From NCBI GenBank assembly GCA_902761825.1, contig CACWLY010000009.1, positions 1 to 36,612 of the forward strand: DNA of 36,612 bases. Reading direction: 5' to 3'. Below, one piece after another: positions 15,815 through 24,091 of this stretch (its first letter is position 1; every line of letters begins with the position of its first letter). This DNA is from an uncultured Eubacteriales bacterium. Lineage in GTDB: Bacteria > Bacillota > Clostridia > Christensenellales > Aristaeellaceae. Made by a program: the position numbers and the translations under genes. The notes under the pieces are model-generated. The model was not told where the DNA came from, did no database searches, and saw nothing but the letters and a program-made list of their open reading frames with translations.

Positions 15815-16030
15815 AAGGTTTTATGCAAGGATTGCTGATATTATAGCGGTTAATAAAGTGCTAATGAATAAATTTTATGACAAGAATTAAACAAATAATA
15901 CGCAAAATGTGATATACTGTTACCTGATCCTGCATTGCAAAACAAAAACGCCGAAATACTATAAAAACAGTGAGAGCATGGGATAACAGCATAATGCGTC
16001 AGGATCGTTCATTGGAAGGAGGAAAAACGC
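15815..16030 (+). promoter_or_regulatory. AT-rich promoter and leader region of the AraC-family gene
   Basis: This stretch is markedly AT-rich and has no gene. A possible extended -10, TGATATACT, lies at 15910-15918; no good -35 is seen. GATCCTGCATT (15926-15936) is an imperfect inverted match to AATGCGTCAGGATC (15993-16006), which would bracket much of the leader. Ribosome site AAGGAGG stands 8 bases before the start codon of the regulator. Confidence 0.4.
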
Positions 16031-16954
16031 GTGGCCGTGAAAAAAGCGACGGATACCGGACGGGAAAAGAGCAAATTCCCCGACGGCTTCCGCATCCTGC
16101 AGGGAAAACAGGAATACATCACGTATCTGGAGCATTCTTCTGTCCGGATCTGGCCTTCCGATGTGGCGGCGCATTATGAATACCATATGCATTCTGCGGT
16201 GGAGATCATCCTGCCGAACCGCGGCATATCGGTCTATCAATTGCAGGATACCGAATACCGAGTGCATCCGGGCGAGATCCTGATCCTGCCGCCGGGCTGC
16301 GCCCATGAGCTGACCGAAAGGGCCAAAACGCAGCGCTATCTGATCCTCTTCGAGCCCGGCCCGCTGATGAGCCTGCGCGATATTCCCAATATCCGGGCCA
16401 TGCTGCGCGAGCCCATTTACCTGCATGGGGATACCGAGCTTCAGCACAAGGTCAGTGAGCTTCTGATGCAGATGGTGGACTGCTATTTCAAACGGGAACC
16501 GATGTGGAATACGCAGTGCTATTCCTACCTGCTGCAGACCTACGCCCTGCTGGGCCAGCATTACCTGCGCTACGCGCCGGTCGGCCGCAGGCACGGGGAC
16601 TGCAATATCGATCCCGCCATCATGAACAGCGCGATCACCTTTATCAACGAGCATTACATGGAAGAACTGTCCCTGGAGCGGGTGGCCGAGTTCGCGGGCT
16701 TTTCAAAGTGCTATTTTTCCCGCGTGTTCAAGCAGTTCTCCGGCCAGACCTTCTCGGATTATCTGATCTCCAAACGGGTCAGCGCGGCCACCGACCTGCT
16801 GATCAACACGAAGCGGCCGATCCGCGAGATCTGCGACGCCGCGGGATTCGGCAGCATGGCCACCTTCAACCGCGTTTTCCGCCAGCATAAAAGCTGCACG
16901 CCTTCCCAGTTCCGCGCCATCTACGGCGGCATCGGGGTGCCCGAAAGCGAATAG
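16031..16954 (+). CDS. AraC-family transcriptional regulator
   Basis: A 307-residue regulator with an N-terminal cupin sugar-sensing domain (about 25-150; HYEYHMHSAVEIILP and HPGEILILPPGCAHEL) and a C-terminal AraC DNA-binding domain (about 205-300). The latter has the two helix-turn-helix units LSLERVAEFAGFSKCYFSRV and IREICDAAGFGSMATFNRVF. The start is a GTG at 16031 preceded by AGGAGG; no ATG competes. It has its own terminator and sits upstream of a broken binding-protein gene and two LplB/YtcP-type permeases on the same strand. It most likely activated that transporter in response to its sugar (inference). Confidence 0.92.
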   Translation: MAVKKATDTGREKSKFPDGFRILQGKQEYITYLEHSSVRIWPSDVAAHYEYHMHSAVEIILPNRGISVYQLQDTEYRVHPGEILILPPGCAHELTERAKTQRYLILFEPGPLMSLRDIPNIRAMLREPIYLHGDTELQHKVSELLMQMVDCYFKREPMWNTQCYSYLLQTYALLGQHYLRYAPVGRRHGDCNIDPAIMNSAITFINEHYMEELSLERVAEFAGFSKCYFSRVFKQFSGQTFSDYLISKRVSAATDLLINTKRPIREICDAAGFGSMATFNRVFRQHKSCTPSQFRAIYGGIGVPESE

Positions 16955-16969
16955 AACGCCGTACCTTTC

Positions 16970-17002
16970 CCTCCGCCGCACGCTGACGGCGGAGGCGTTT
17001 TT
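16970..17002 (+). terminator. Terminator of the AraC-family gene
   Basis: CCTCCGCC (16970-16977) pairs with GGCGGAGG (16988-16995) and is followed by CGTTTTT. A classical rho-independent terminator. Confidence 0.88.
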
Positions 17003-17077
17003 CTGATCGCGGATATGGGAAAAATGATACCAGATCATACAAATATAAGAATTGAGAAAAACGAGAACAATAAATAA

Positions 17078-17554
17078 GCATCTGCTGCAAAAACATGCAC
17101 CCAGGATGTCGAGTGGCAGCGTCACAACAAGGCGCTTGCCTTCTGGCAAAGCAGCCCCAAGCGTCAGGGCTGGATTATGGAAGGCCCGCTGGCCGGCGAC
17201 TGCTGGGAGCCCGGCAACCAGGATGAAATCGTGTTCGGCCTGATGAACGACTATGATAAGGAATTCCTGGCCGCTTATGGTTACAGCAAGTTCGCTGACT
17301 TCGTGAACCCGCCCATCGAGCTGGCTCCGTACGGCGAAGCGTGGCAGATCAACAAGGATCCCATCAACAAGGATTATCAGGACTTCCTGAATATCCAGGA
17401 TCAGCAGCTGCCCGGCGTGATCATGGCTGCGCCCGAAGAGTTTGACGCCAAGTGGGACGCTTTCGTGGAAGCCATCAATCCTTCCTGCGAAGTGTACAGC
17501 AACTTCATGCATGAAGAAGTGCTGAAGCTGGTTGACATCTACTACGGCAAATAA
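17078..17554 (+). pseudogene. 5'-truncated sugar-binding protein remnant (LplA/YtcQ-like)
   Basis: The frame is open from a TAA at 17075 to 17554. It encodes about 150 residues resembling only the C-terminus of a large (about 500-residue) binding protein: DVEWQRHNKALAFWQSS, WIMEGPLAGDCWEPGN, ELAPYGEAWQINKDPINKDY and a final VDIYYGK. There is no signal peptide, no ribosome site and no in-frame ATG before 17177. The coding part starts abruptly near 17096 after an AT-rich stretch, as if a deletion removed the promoter side. Its intact terminator and the following LplB-type and YtcP-type permeases show what it was: the binding protein of that transporter. A translated fragment from 17177 (125 residues) would lack most of the ligand fold. 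Confidence 0.8.
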
Positions 17555-17568
17555 TTGACACGGATAAT

Positions 17569-17604
17569 CAGGGGGAGAGAGTTTCTCTCTCCCCCTGGTT
17601 TTTC
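17569..17604 (+). terminator. Terminator after the binding-protein remnant
   Basis: CAGGGGGAGAGAG and CTCTCTCCCCCTG form a perfect 13-bp stem with a TTT loop, followed by GTTTTTC. It is the third case in the window of a strong hairpin between a binding-protein gene and its permeases. Confidence 0.9.
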
Positions 17605-17773
17605 AAATTCTGCTTTGCGGATCGCCCGGCAATGAGTTGCCCGGCTTTTCTGTATAATTTGAAAAAAGCCTTTCGCACAGGGCAAATCTCCGCAGATCGG
17701 AATTTGGAGAACCAATCATCAACACACTGAAGCCGGGGGAGGATAAACATGACTGAGTATACCCAGGGTTCCC

Positions 17774-17780
17774 AAAAAAA
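17774..17780 (+). other. A7 run at apparent frameshift of the LplB-type gene
   Basis: A well-placed start (ATG 17749, GGGGGAGG six bases upstream) is out of frame with the permease. The two frames join if one A is removed from the seven-A run here, giving MTEYTQGSQKIIVPKQKG. As written, the first frame ends without making a permease. This could be a real mutation, a phase-variable run, slippage-dependent expression, or a sequencing error. Confidence 0.65.
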
Positions 17781-17785
17781 TCATT

Positions 17786-18709
17786 GTGCCAAAGCAAAAA
17801 GGATTCTTTCGGCGACTTGCCGGACAGTGGCAGCTGGCGCTGATGTCCGTGCCGATGCTGCTATATGTGCTGCTGTTCAATTACGGCCCCATGTGGGGCT
17901 GGATCAACGCGTTCAAGGATTACGGCAACCGCAAGCTCGTCGCCAGGGGCATCACGCCCTTTAACGGTCTGGACAACTTCAAATGGCTGTTCAGCCGTCC
18001 GGACTTTTTCGAGGCCATCCGCAATACGCTGGCCATGAGCGTGATCAATCTGGTGTTCGGCACAGTGTCCGCCATCGTGCTGGCCGTGCTGCTCAACGAG
18101 GTGCGCCAGAGAGCGTTTAAGCGTACCGTGCAGACCGTCACATACCTGCCCCACTTCCTGTCCATGGTCATCGTCGTGGCCATGGCGCAGAATATCTTCG
18201 CCACCAACGGCCCCATAAACGATATACTGGTGGGCCTGGGCCTGACCCAGACGCCCGTGTTCTGGCTTGGCGAAGGCAAGTACTTCTGGTGGCTGGTCGG
18301 CGTGATCAATGTATGGAAGGAAGTCGGCTGGGGCACCATCATCTACATTTCGGCTATGACCGCCATCGATCCGTCTCTGTATGAAGCGGCTTCCATCGAC
18401 GGCGCGGGACGCTTCCAGCGCATCCTGCACGTTACCCTGCCCGGCATCAAATCCACCTTCGTGATTCTGCTGATCATGAATATCGGCCATCTGATGGAGG
18501 CGGGCTTTGAAATACAGTATCTGCTGGGCAACGGCCTGGTGGCCAATTATTCCCGCACCATCGACATTTTCGTGCTGGAATACGGCATTCAGCAGATGGA
18601 TATGGGTGTCGCCACCGCGGCCGGCATGTTCAAGAGCGTTGTGGCTATCATCCTCCTGGTCGGGGCCAATTTTGTGGCCAAGCGGCTGGGCGAAGATACG
18701 CTGGTGTAA
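17786..18709 (+). CDS. LplB-type sugar ABC transporter permease
   Basis: A permease of 307 residues as counted from the GTG at 17786. It belongs to the LplB/YtcP-partner subfamily: ALMSVPMLLYVLLFNYGPM at the first membrane segment, VTYLPHFLSMVIV, an EAA loop EAASIDGAGRFQRILHVTLP and the ending NFVAKRLGEDTLV. About six membrane segments are visible. The GTG has no ribosome site; the natural start is probably the out-of-frame ATG at 17749, and a one-base change in the A7 run (17774-17780) would restore it. The next permease follows after 14 bases. With the binding protein also truncated, the transporter may be inactive or may borrow another binding protein. Confidence 0.85.
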   Translation: MPKQKGFFRRLAGQWQLALMSVPMLLYVLLFNYGPMWGWINAFKDYGNRKLVARGITPFNGLDNFKWLFSRPDFFEAIRNTLAMSVINLVFGTVSAIVLAVLLNEVRQRAFKRTVQTVTYLPHFLSMVIVVAMAQNIFATNGPINDILVGLGLTQTPVFWLGEGKYFWWLVGVINVWKEVGWGTIIYISAMTAIDPSLYEAASIDGAGRFQRILHVTLPGIKSTFVILLIMNIGHLMEAGFEIQYLLGNGLVANYSRTIDIFVLEYGIQQMDMGVATAAGMFKSVVAIILLVGANFVAKRLGEDTLV

Positions 18710-18723
18710 GGGAGGGGTATAAA

Positions 18724-19647
18724 ATGACAAACGCACCATACCAGACGAAAAGATTGCATAAGCGCAACGATGTCGTTTTCCCCATCGTCAACACAATCAT
18801 CCTGATCGTGCTGATGTTCATTACCCTCTACCCGGTGATCAATACGGTGGCCTATTCCTTCAACGACGGTACGGACGCCCTCAAGGGCGGCATCAGCATG
18901 TGGCCCCGCGTGTTCAGCCTGCAAAGCTACCAGTCCATCCTGCAGGATCCCGCCGTGTACCAGGCCGCGTGGATTTCGGCCTCCAAGACGGTTATCATCA
19001 CGCTGCTCAATCTGTTTTGGACGGGTATGCTGGCCTTCGCGCTCAGCCGCAGGGAGTTTGTGCTGCGCAAATTCATCACCACCCTGATGGTGCTGACCAT
19101 GTATATCAACGCCGGCCTGATTCCCAATTATCTGCTGATCTCCAAAACCCTGCGTCTCGCCAAGAGCTATTGGGTATACATCGTTCCTACCATGTTCTCC
19201 TGCTTTAACATGATCGTGATCCGCACGTATATCGCGGGTCTGCCGGATGCGCTGGTGGAATCCGCGCGCATCGACGGCGCGGGGGATATCCGCGTGTACT
19301 GGCAGATCATCTTCCCGCTGTGCACGCCCGTGCTGGCCACTGTGGCCCTGTTTGTGGCCGTGGGCAGCTGGAACAGCTGGTTTGACACCCATCTGTACTG
19401 CGCCAGCAAGAAGAACCTGCTGACGCTGCAGTATCTGCTGAAGATGAAGCTGGCCACCACGCAGGCCAGCGCCAACGCCGCAAAGGCTACCGCCGAGGCG
19501 CTGGCGAATTCAAATACCACCAAGACGACCCCTGTCACCATCCGCTGCGCCATCACCGTGATTTCCACCGTGCCCATCCTGGTGGTCTATCCCTTCCTGC
19601 AAAAATACTTCGTCACCGGCATGGCCCTCGGCAGCGTAAAAGGTTAA
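18724..19647 (+). CDS. YtcP/LplC-type sugar ABC transporter permease
   Basis: A 307-residue permease, partner of the upstream LplB-type subunit. It has about six membrane segments starting with TIILIVLMFITLYPVINTVA, an EAA-like loop ESARIDGAGDIRVYWQIIFP and the ending YFVTGMALGSVKG typical of this subfamily. A polar, Ala/Thr-rich loop (about 235-265, TTQASANAAKATAEALANSN) lies between the last two membrane segments. The ATG has GGGAGGGG upstream. Unlike its neighbour the frame is intact. A strong terminator follows at 19664. Confidence 0.93.
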   Translation: MTNAPYQTKRLHKRNDVVFPIVNTIILIVLMFITLYPVINTVAYSFNDGTDALKGGISMWPRVFSLQSYQSILQDPAVYQAAWISASKTVIITLLNLFWTGMLAFALSRREFVLRKFITTLMVLTMYINAGLIPNYLLISKTLRLAKSYWVYIVPTMFSCFNMIVIRTYIAGLPDALVESARIDGAGDIRVYWQIIFPLCTPVLATVALFVAVGSWNSWFDTHLYCASKKNLLTLQYLLKMKLATTQASANAAKATAEALANSNTTKTTPVTIRCAITVISTVPILVVYPFLQKYFVTGMALGSVKG

Positions 19648-19663
19648 TACACATGATCATTCG

Positions 19664-19698
19664 GCCCGGAACGCGGCAGACGCGCTCCGGGCTTTTTT
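19664..19698 (+). terminator. Terminator of the LplB/YtcP permease unit
   Basis: GCCCGGA (19664-19670) pairs with TCCGGGC (19686-19692), with additional CGCG pairing inside, followed by six T. Confidence 0.92.
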
Positions 19699-19760
19699 AC
19701 TTCAATCTGACAGGGATGATATGGAGGGCGACGGCAGGGCTTGCCGCTTGTTTTGAATTG

Positions 19761-19922
19761 ATACTATTCTCAATCTAAAATCTTATCATCTTTGGGTGTC
19801 TTTTCCGTCTTGGCGTTGCTTCATTCCGGTCAACGTAGCGCTGCTACGCCTACCTCCATTCAGCTTAGCCAGGGCGAAAAATCCATCCCAAATCTGATAA
19901 TCTTTTATACTGAGAATAGTAT
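19761..19922. mobile_element. MITE-like element, 162 bp
   Basis: The ends (19761-19788 and 19895-19922) are 28-base imperfect inverted repeats starting ATACTATTCTCA and ending TGAGAATAGTAT. The first twelve bases and the innermost TTATCA/TGATAA pair perfectly, with a mismatched centre. The interior holds an almost identical block to the copies at 31190 and 31492, including the hairpin CGTAGC-GCT-GCTACG, plus about 43 extra bases near the right end. It encodes no transposase; short open frames through it are artefacts. It lies between a terminator and the histidine operon, so it forms part of the upstream region of hisZ. Confidence 0.8.
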
Positions 19923-20024
19923 GAAAGGAAAAATAATGAAAGAATACAATAAAAAGGCAGCAGGCGCGGCCTGCGTATAGTAAAATATTACTGTATACTA
20001 TTTTCCCTCTGCAAAGGAGGAAAC
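19923..20024 (+). promoter_or_regulatory. Leader region of the histidine operon
   Basis: The 102 bases between the MITE-like element and hisZ are AT-rich. They hold a possible -10, TATACT at about 19997, without a convincing -35, and the hisZ ribosome site AAAGGAGG. A 14-codon frame (19936-19980, AAGGA upstream) contains no histidine codon, so it is not a histidine attenuator peptide. No T-box hallmark is seen. The promoter may partly lie in the mobile element. Confidence 0.35.
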
Positions 20025-21116
20025 ATGCGAACCGAAACGGGAAACGGCCTGTTTGAGCGCAGCGAGGCGATGGAGCATTCGCTCAGGAAGCTCTATACCT
20101 CCTATGGCTACCGGCTGTATAAAATGAGCAAATTCGAGCCCTACGATTTATACCTGCAGCACCGCAGCTTCGTAACCGGCGGCCATATACTGACCTTTAC
20201 CGATACCGACGGCCGTCTGATGGCGCTCAAGCCCGACGTGACGCTGTCCGTGATCAAGAACTACCGCGGAGGCCAGCAGAAAATCTGCTATCACGAGAAC
20301 GTGTACCGCGACGCCGGCGCGTCCCATGAGTTCAGGGAGATCCCGCAGGCCGGGCTGGAATGCATCGGCGAGATCGACCTGTATACCCAGGCGGAGGTGC
20401 TCACCCTGGCCGCCGAAAGCCTGCGGCTGATATCGGAAAACGCGATTCTGGATATCGCCTCCGTGGAGTTCATCGGCGGTCTGCTGGAAGCGACGAGCGC
20501 TTCGGAGGGCGTCCGGCAGGAGCTGATGCGGCTGCTGCACGAGAAAAACGCGCATAATCTGCATCAGCTGTGCCGCAGGGAAAACGTGCCCGAGCCGCTG
20601 GCGCGGGTGTGGCAGAAGCTGGCGCAGATGTACGGCCCCGCGCAGACCATGCTGCAGGAGCTGTCGGCGCTGTGCCTGAACGACCGGATGCGCCAGGCGG
20701 TCGGCGAATTGGGAACGCTGTGCGCGCTGCTGAAGATCGCGCCCGGCGTGTCCGTCAACCTGGATTTCTCCATCCTGCAGGACCTGACCTATTACAACGG
20801 CCTGGTGTTCAAGGGCTTCGTGCCCGGGCTGCATGCCAGCATCCTGTCGGGCGGCCGGTACGGGAACCTGGTCAGAAAGCTGGGAAAGAACGCCGGGGCC
20901 ATCGGCTTCGCCGTTTACCTTGATTTACTGAGCCAGCTTCCCAATGCGGAACGCGGCGTGGACGCCGACGTGCTCCTGCTCTACGGCGCGGACGCCGATC
21001 CCGCAAAGGTGCTCGAAAAGGCGGCGGAAATGCGCGCTTCCGGCCTTTCGGTGCGCGCGCAGCGGCAGGAAGACGCCGGGCATTACGGCAGGGTCGTCCG
21101 GATGGGAGGGGATTGA
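20025..21116 (+). CDS. hisZ: ATP phosphoribosyltransferase regulatory subunit HisZ
   Basis: A 363-residue paralogue of the histidyl-tRNA synthetase catalytic core without the anticodon-binding domain. HisZ joins the short form of HisG in a hetero-octamer and is needed for the first step of histidine synthesis. Class II motifs are visible: SYGYRLYKMSKFEPYDLY, NVYRDAGASHEFREIPQAGL (motif 2 region) and ILSGGRYGNLVRKLGKNAGA (motif 3 region). The ATG has AAAGGAGG. It is the first gene of the histidine operon and ends one base before hisG, whose short length requires this partner. Confidence 0.95.
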   Translation: MRTETGNGLFERSEAMEHSLRKLYTSYGYRLYKMSKFEPYDLYLQHRSFVTGGHILTFTDTDGRLMALKPDVTLSVIKNYRGGQQKICYHENVYRDAGASHEFREIPQAGLECIGEIDLYTQAEVLTLAAESLRLISENAILDIASVEFIGGLLEATSASEGVRQELMRLLHEKNAHNLHQLCRRENVPEPLARVWQKLAQMYGPAQTMLQELSALCLNDRMRQAVGELGTLCALLKIAPGVSVNLDFSILQDLTYYNGLVFKGFVPGLHASILSGGRYGNLVRKLGKNAGAIGFAVYLDLLSQLPNAERGVDADVLLLYGADADPAKVLEKAAEMRASGLSVRAQRQEDAGHYGRVVRMGGD

Positions 21117-21117
21117 T

Positions 21118-21753
21118 ATGGTCAATATCGCGCTGCCCAAGGGCAGACTGGGCGAAGGCGTTTACGCGCTGTTTGAAAAGGCCGGATACGGCTGTCCCGC
21201 CATCCACGAAAAAAACCGCAAGCTGATATTTGAAAACGCCGAAGCCGGGGTCAGCTATTTCTGGGTCAAGCCCTCGGACGTGGCGATCTATGTGGAGCGC
21301 GGCGCGGCCGATCTCGGCGTGGCCGGCAAGGATATCCTGTTGGAGTACGCGCCCGACGTGTACGAGCTGCTCGATCTCAACATGGGCCGCTGCCGCATGT
21401 GCGTGGCCGGGCCGGCGGATTTTGAGGACGATACCTCCCGCCCGCTGCGCGTGGCGACCAAGTTTCCCAATATCGCCCGCGGGTATTATTCCTCGCTCAG
21501 CCGCGAGATCGACATTATCCACCTGAACGGCTCCATCGAGCTTGCGCCGCTGCTGGGACTGTCCGACGTGATCGTGGATATCGTGGAAACCGGCAAAACG
21601 CTGCTTGAAAACCATCTGGCGCCGCTGGAAACCATCGTGCCCATCAGCGCGCGGCTGATCGCGAACCAGGTGAGCTATCGCTTTAAAAACACGGAAATCG
21701 CCGCCATCAGCGCGGCGCTGGAGAAACTGACTGCACAGGAGGGAAACCTATGA
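21118..21753 (+). CDS. hisG: ATP phosphoribosyltransferase catalytic subunit, short form
   Basis: A 211-residue HisG(S) that condenses ATP with PRPP in the first committed step of histidine synthesis. Motifs are LPKGRLGEG at the start, ADLGVAGKDIL, RVATKFPNIARGYY and the PRPP-binding DVIVDIVETGKTL. The C-terminal histidine-feedback domain of long HisG is missing, as expected when HisZ is present. The ATG follows the hisZ stop by one base with GGGAGGGG upstream; the longer open frame in the same register runs back into hisZ and is a shadow. The stop overlaps hisD as ATGA. Confidence 0.96.
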   Translation: MVNIALPKGRLGEGVYALFEKAGYGCPAIHEKNRKLIFENAEAGVSYFWVKPSDVAIYVERGAADLGVAGKDILLEYAPDVYELLDLNMGRCRMCVAGPADFEDDTSRPLRVATKFPNIARGYYSSLSREIDIIHLNGSIELAPLLGLSDVIVDIVETGKTLLENHLAPLETIVPISARLIANQVSYRFKNTEIAAISAALEKLTAQEGNL

Positions 21754-23027
21754 TCAGGATCATGCGCTACGGCGAGATCCCCGATGAGGAGATCTTTTTC
21801 CGCGGAGAAATCAAGACCGACGTGGCCGGGATCGTCAGCGAAATCCTGGATAACGTGAAGAAAAACGGCGACGCGGCGCTCAGAGAATACGCCGCGAAGT
21901 TCGACGGCGGCGCGCCGGAAAACCTGGAGGTATCCGAGGTCGAATACGAGCAGGCAATGCGCGCGGTCGATCCCGAACTGCTGGATATCATGCGGCAGGC
22001 GGCGGAGAACATCCGCGATTTCCATAAGCATCAGGTGCGCAGCAGCTTCGTGATCAGCGAAAAGAACGGCATCGTGCTGGGCCAGAAGGTGATCCCCATC
22101 GAAAAGGTGGGCCTTTACGTTCCCGGCGGCACCGCGGCCTATCCTTCCACCGTGCTGATGGACGCGATCCCCGCCAGGCTGGCGGGCTGCGGCGAGCTGG
22201 TGATCACCACGCCGGCCAAGAACGGCGTCGTCAATCCCGTGATCCTGGCCGCCGCCCGGGTCGCGGGCGTGGACCGCGTGTTCAAGACCGGCGGCGCGCA
22301 GGCGATCGCCGCCCTGGCCTACGGCACGCAGACCGTGCCGAAGGTCGATAAAATCGTCGGCCCGGGCAACGCCTACGTGGCCGAAGCCAAAAAGCAGGTG
22401 TACGGGCAGGTGTCCATCGATATGATCGCCGGGCCCAGCGAAATACTGATCGTTGCCGACGGCGGAAGCAATCCCCGCCACGTGGCCGCCGATATGCTCA
22501 GCCAGGCCGAGCATGACAGGGTGGCCGCCGCCGTGCTGGTCACCGATTCGCCGCTGCTGGCGCAGGCTGTGGCGGCGGAGATCGAAAAGCAGCTCGAGAT
22601 ATTGCCCCGGCAGGAGATCGCGCGCGCGTCCGTTGAAGGCTTCGGCAAGATCATCGTGTGCGAAAGTATCGCCCAGGCGATCGACGTGGCAAATACCATC
22701 GCGCCGGAGCATCTGGAGCTCTGCGTGGATCAGCCCTTCGACTGGCTCGACCGGGTCAAAAACGCGGGCAGCGTGTTCATGGGCCGTTCCTGCCCCGAAG
22801 CGCTGGGCGATTATTTTTCCGGTCCCAACCATACGCTGCCCACGATGGGCACGGCGCGTTTCTCCAGCCCGCTTTCGGTGGATGACTTCGTGAAGAAGAC
22901 CCAGTTTTCCTATTATACGGCGGAAGCGCTGGGCAAGGTGGCCGACAGCGTGGCCCGGTTCGCCCGGGCGGAAGGGCTGGAGGCGCATGCGCGCAGCGTG
23001 CTTTCCCGTCAGGAGGGACGCTCATGA
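21750..23027 (+). CDS. hisD: Histidinol dehydrogenase
   Basis: A 425-residue zinc- and NAD-dependent enzyme that oxidises L-histidinol to L-histidine in two steps, the last of the pathway. The length is typical. Signatures are VGLYVPGGTAAYPSTVLMD, IAGPSEILIVAD, SQAEHD (zinc and catalytic site), IAPEHLEL and GPNHTLPT. The start overlaps the hisG stop by four bases and the stop overlaps hisC in the same way. It comes early in the operon although it acts last. Confidence 0.97.
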   Translation: MIRIMRYGEIPDEEIFFRGEIKTDVAGIVSEILDNVKKNGDAALREYAAKFDGGAPENLEVSEVEYEQAMRAVDPELLDIMRQAAENIRDFHKHQVRSSFVISEKNGIVLGQKVIPIEKVGLYVPGGTAAYPSTVLMDAIPARLAGCGELVITTPAKNGVVNPVILAAARVAGVDRVFKTGGAQAIAALAYGTQTVPKVDKIVGPGNAYVAEAKKQVYGQVSIDMIAGPSEILIVADGGSNPRHVAADMLSQAEHDRVAAAVLVTDSPLLAQAVAAEIEKQLEILPRQEIARASVEGFGKIIVCESIAQAIDVANTIAPEHLELCVDQPFDWLDRVKNAGSVFMGRSCPEALGDYFSGPNHTLPTMGTARFSSPLSVDDFVKKTQFSYYTAEALGKVADSVARFARAEGLEAHARSVLSRQEGRS

Positions 23028-24091
23028 GCCGCTTTTTAAGCGAACAGCATAAAAACCTCGCGCCCTACGTGCCCGGCGAACAGCCCCAGGACATGCAGTA
23101 TATCAAGCTGAACACGAACGAGAGCCCGTTCCCGCCCGCGCCCGCGGTGGTAAAGGCCGCGGCGGAGGAGGCTGGAAAGTGCAACCTCTATTCCGATCCC
23201 GAATGCCGGATCGTGCGGGAAAGGCTGGCGCGGCGCTATGGCGTGGAGATCGAAAACGTGCTGCTGACCAACGGCTCGGATGAAGCGCTGAACTTCATCA
23301 TCCTGGCTTACGGCGATCAGCGGCATCCGTTCGCTTTCTGCGACGTGACCTACGGTCTGTATCCCGTATTGTGCAGGCTGTATCATATCCCGTTCACCGA
23401 ACTGCCGCTGCGGCAGGATTTTTCGGTGGATGTGGAAGCCTGCATGTGGACGGACGCGCCGCTGATCCTGGCAAACCCCAACGCGCCCACCAGCCTCGCG
23501 CTGCCCAGGGACACGCTGGAAATGATCGCCGCCTCGCGGCCGGAACGGCTGCTCGCGGTGGACGAAGCCTATGTGGATTTCGGCGGAGAAAGCTGCGTGC
23601 CGCTGGTGAAAAAGTACGATAACCTGCTGGTGGTGCAAACCTTCTCCAAATCCCGGTCGCTGGCTGGCGCGCGCCTCGGCTACGTCATCGGCAGCGCCGC
23701 GCTGATCGCCGAGCTCGACGCGATCCGCTGCAGCCTGAACCCCTACAACGTCAACCGCATGAGCCTCGCGGCAGGCGCTGCGGCGCTGGACGAGAACGAA
23801 TGGTATATGAACAACTGCCGGGTCATCATGGAAAACCGGCAATGGACGGCCGACCGCCTGAAACAGCTGGGCTTTAACGTGCTGGATTCCCGGGCCAATT
23901 TCCTCTTCGCCGGGCATCCGGCGCTGACCGGTGAAGCGGTCTATAAAAGGCTCAAGGCGCGGGGGATCCTGGTGCGCTATTTCAGCGTGGCGCGCACCGC
24001 TCCCTACGTGCGCATCACCATCGGCACGATGGAGCAGATGCGGGCGCTGAGCGCGGCCGCTGAGGAAATCCTGAAGGAGGCGCAGGCATGA
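23024..24091 (+). CDS. hisC: Histidinol-phosphate aminotransferase
   Basis: A 355-residue PLP-dependent fold-type I aminotransferase converting imidazole-acetol phosphate and glutamate to histidinol phosphate. Recognisable parts are the N-terminal IKLNTNESPFPP, LTNGSDEALNFI, NPNAPTSLALP, DEAYVDFGGES and the PLP-lysine motif TFSKSRSLAGARLGYVIGS. The C-terminus YVRITIGTMEQM is typical. ATGA overlaps with both hisD and hisB suggest translational coupling. Confidence 0.95.
   Translation: MSRFLSEQHKNLAPYVPGEQPQDMQYIKLNTNESPFPPAPAVVKAAAEEAGKCNLYSDPECRIVRERLARRYGVEIENVLLTNGSDEALNFIILAYGDQRHPFAFCDVTYGLYPVLCRLYHIPFTELPLRQDFSVDVEACMWTDAPLILANPNAPTSLALPRDTLEMIAASRPERLLAVDEAYVDFGGESCVPLVKKYDNLLVVQTFSKSRSLAGARLGYVIGSAALIAELDAIRCSLNPYNVNRMSLAAGAAALDENEWYMNNCRVIMENRQWTADRLKQLGFNVLDSRANFLFAGHPALTGEAVYKRLKARGILVRYFSVARTAPYVRITIGTMEQMRALSAAAEEILKEAQA

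Noticed and set aside
19792..19980. Short proteins beginning MGVFSVLALLHSGQRSAATP (also near 31221 and 31526)
   Set aside because: The shared peptide is the translated interior of the MITE-like element; no ribosome site or extended conserved frame supports coding.
19936..19980. 14-codon leader peptide before hisZ
   Set aside because: It has a ribosome-site-like AAGGA, but no histidine codons and no clear terminator/antiterminator pair, so a histidine attenuator is not supported.
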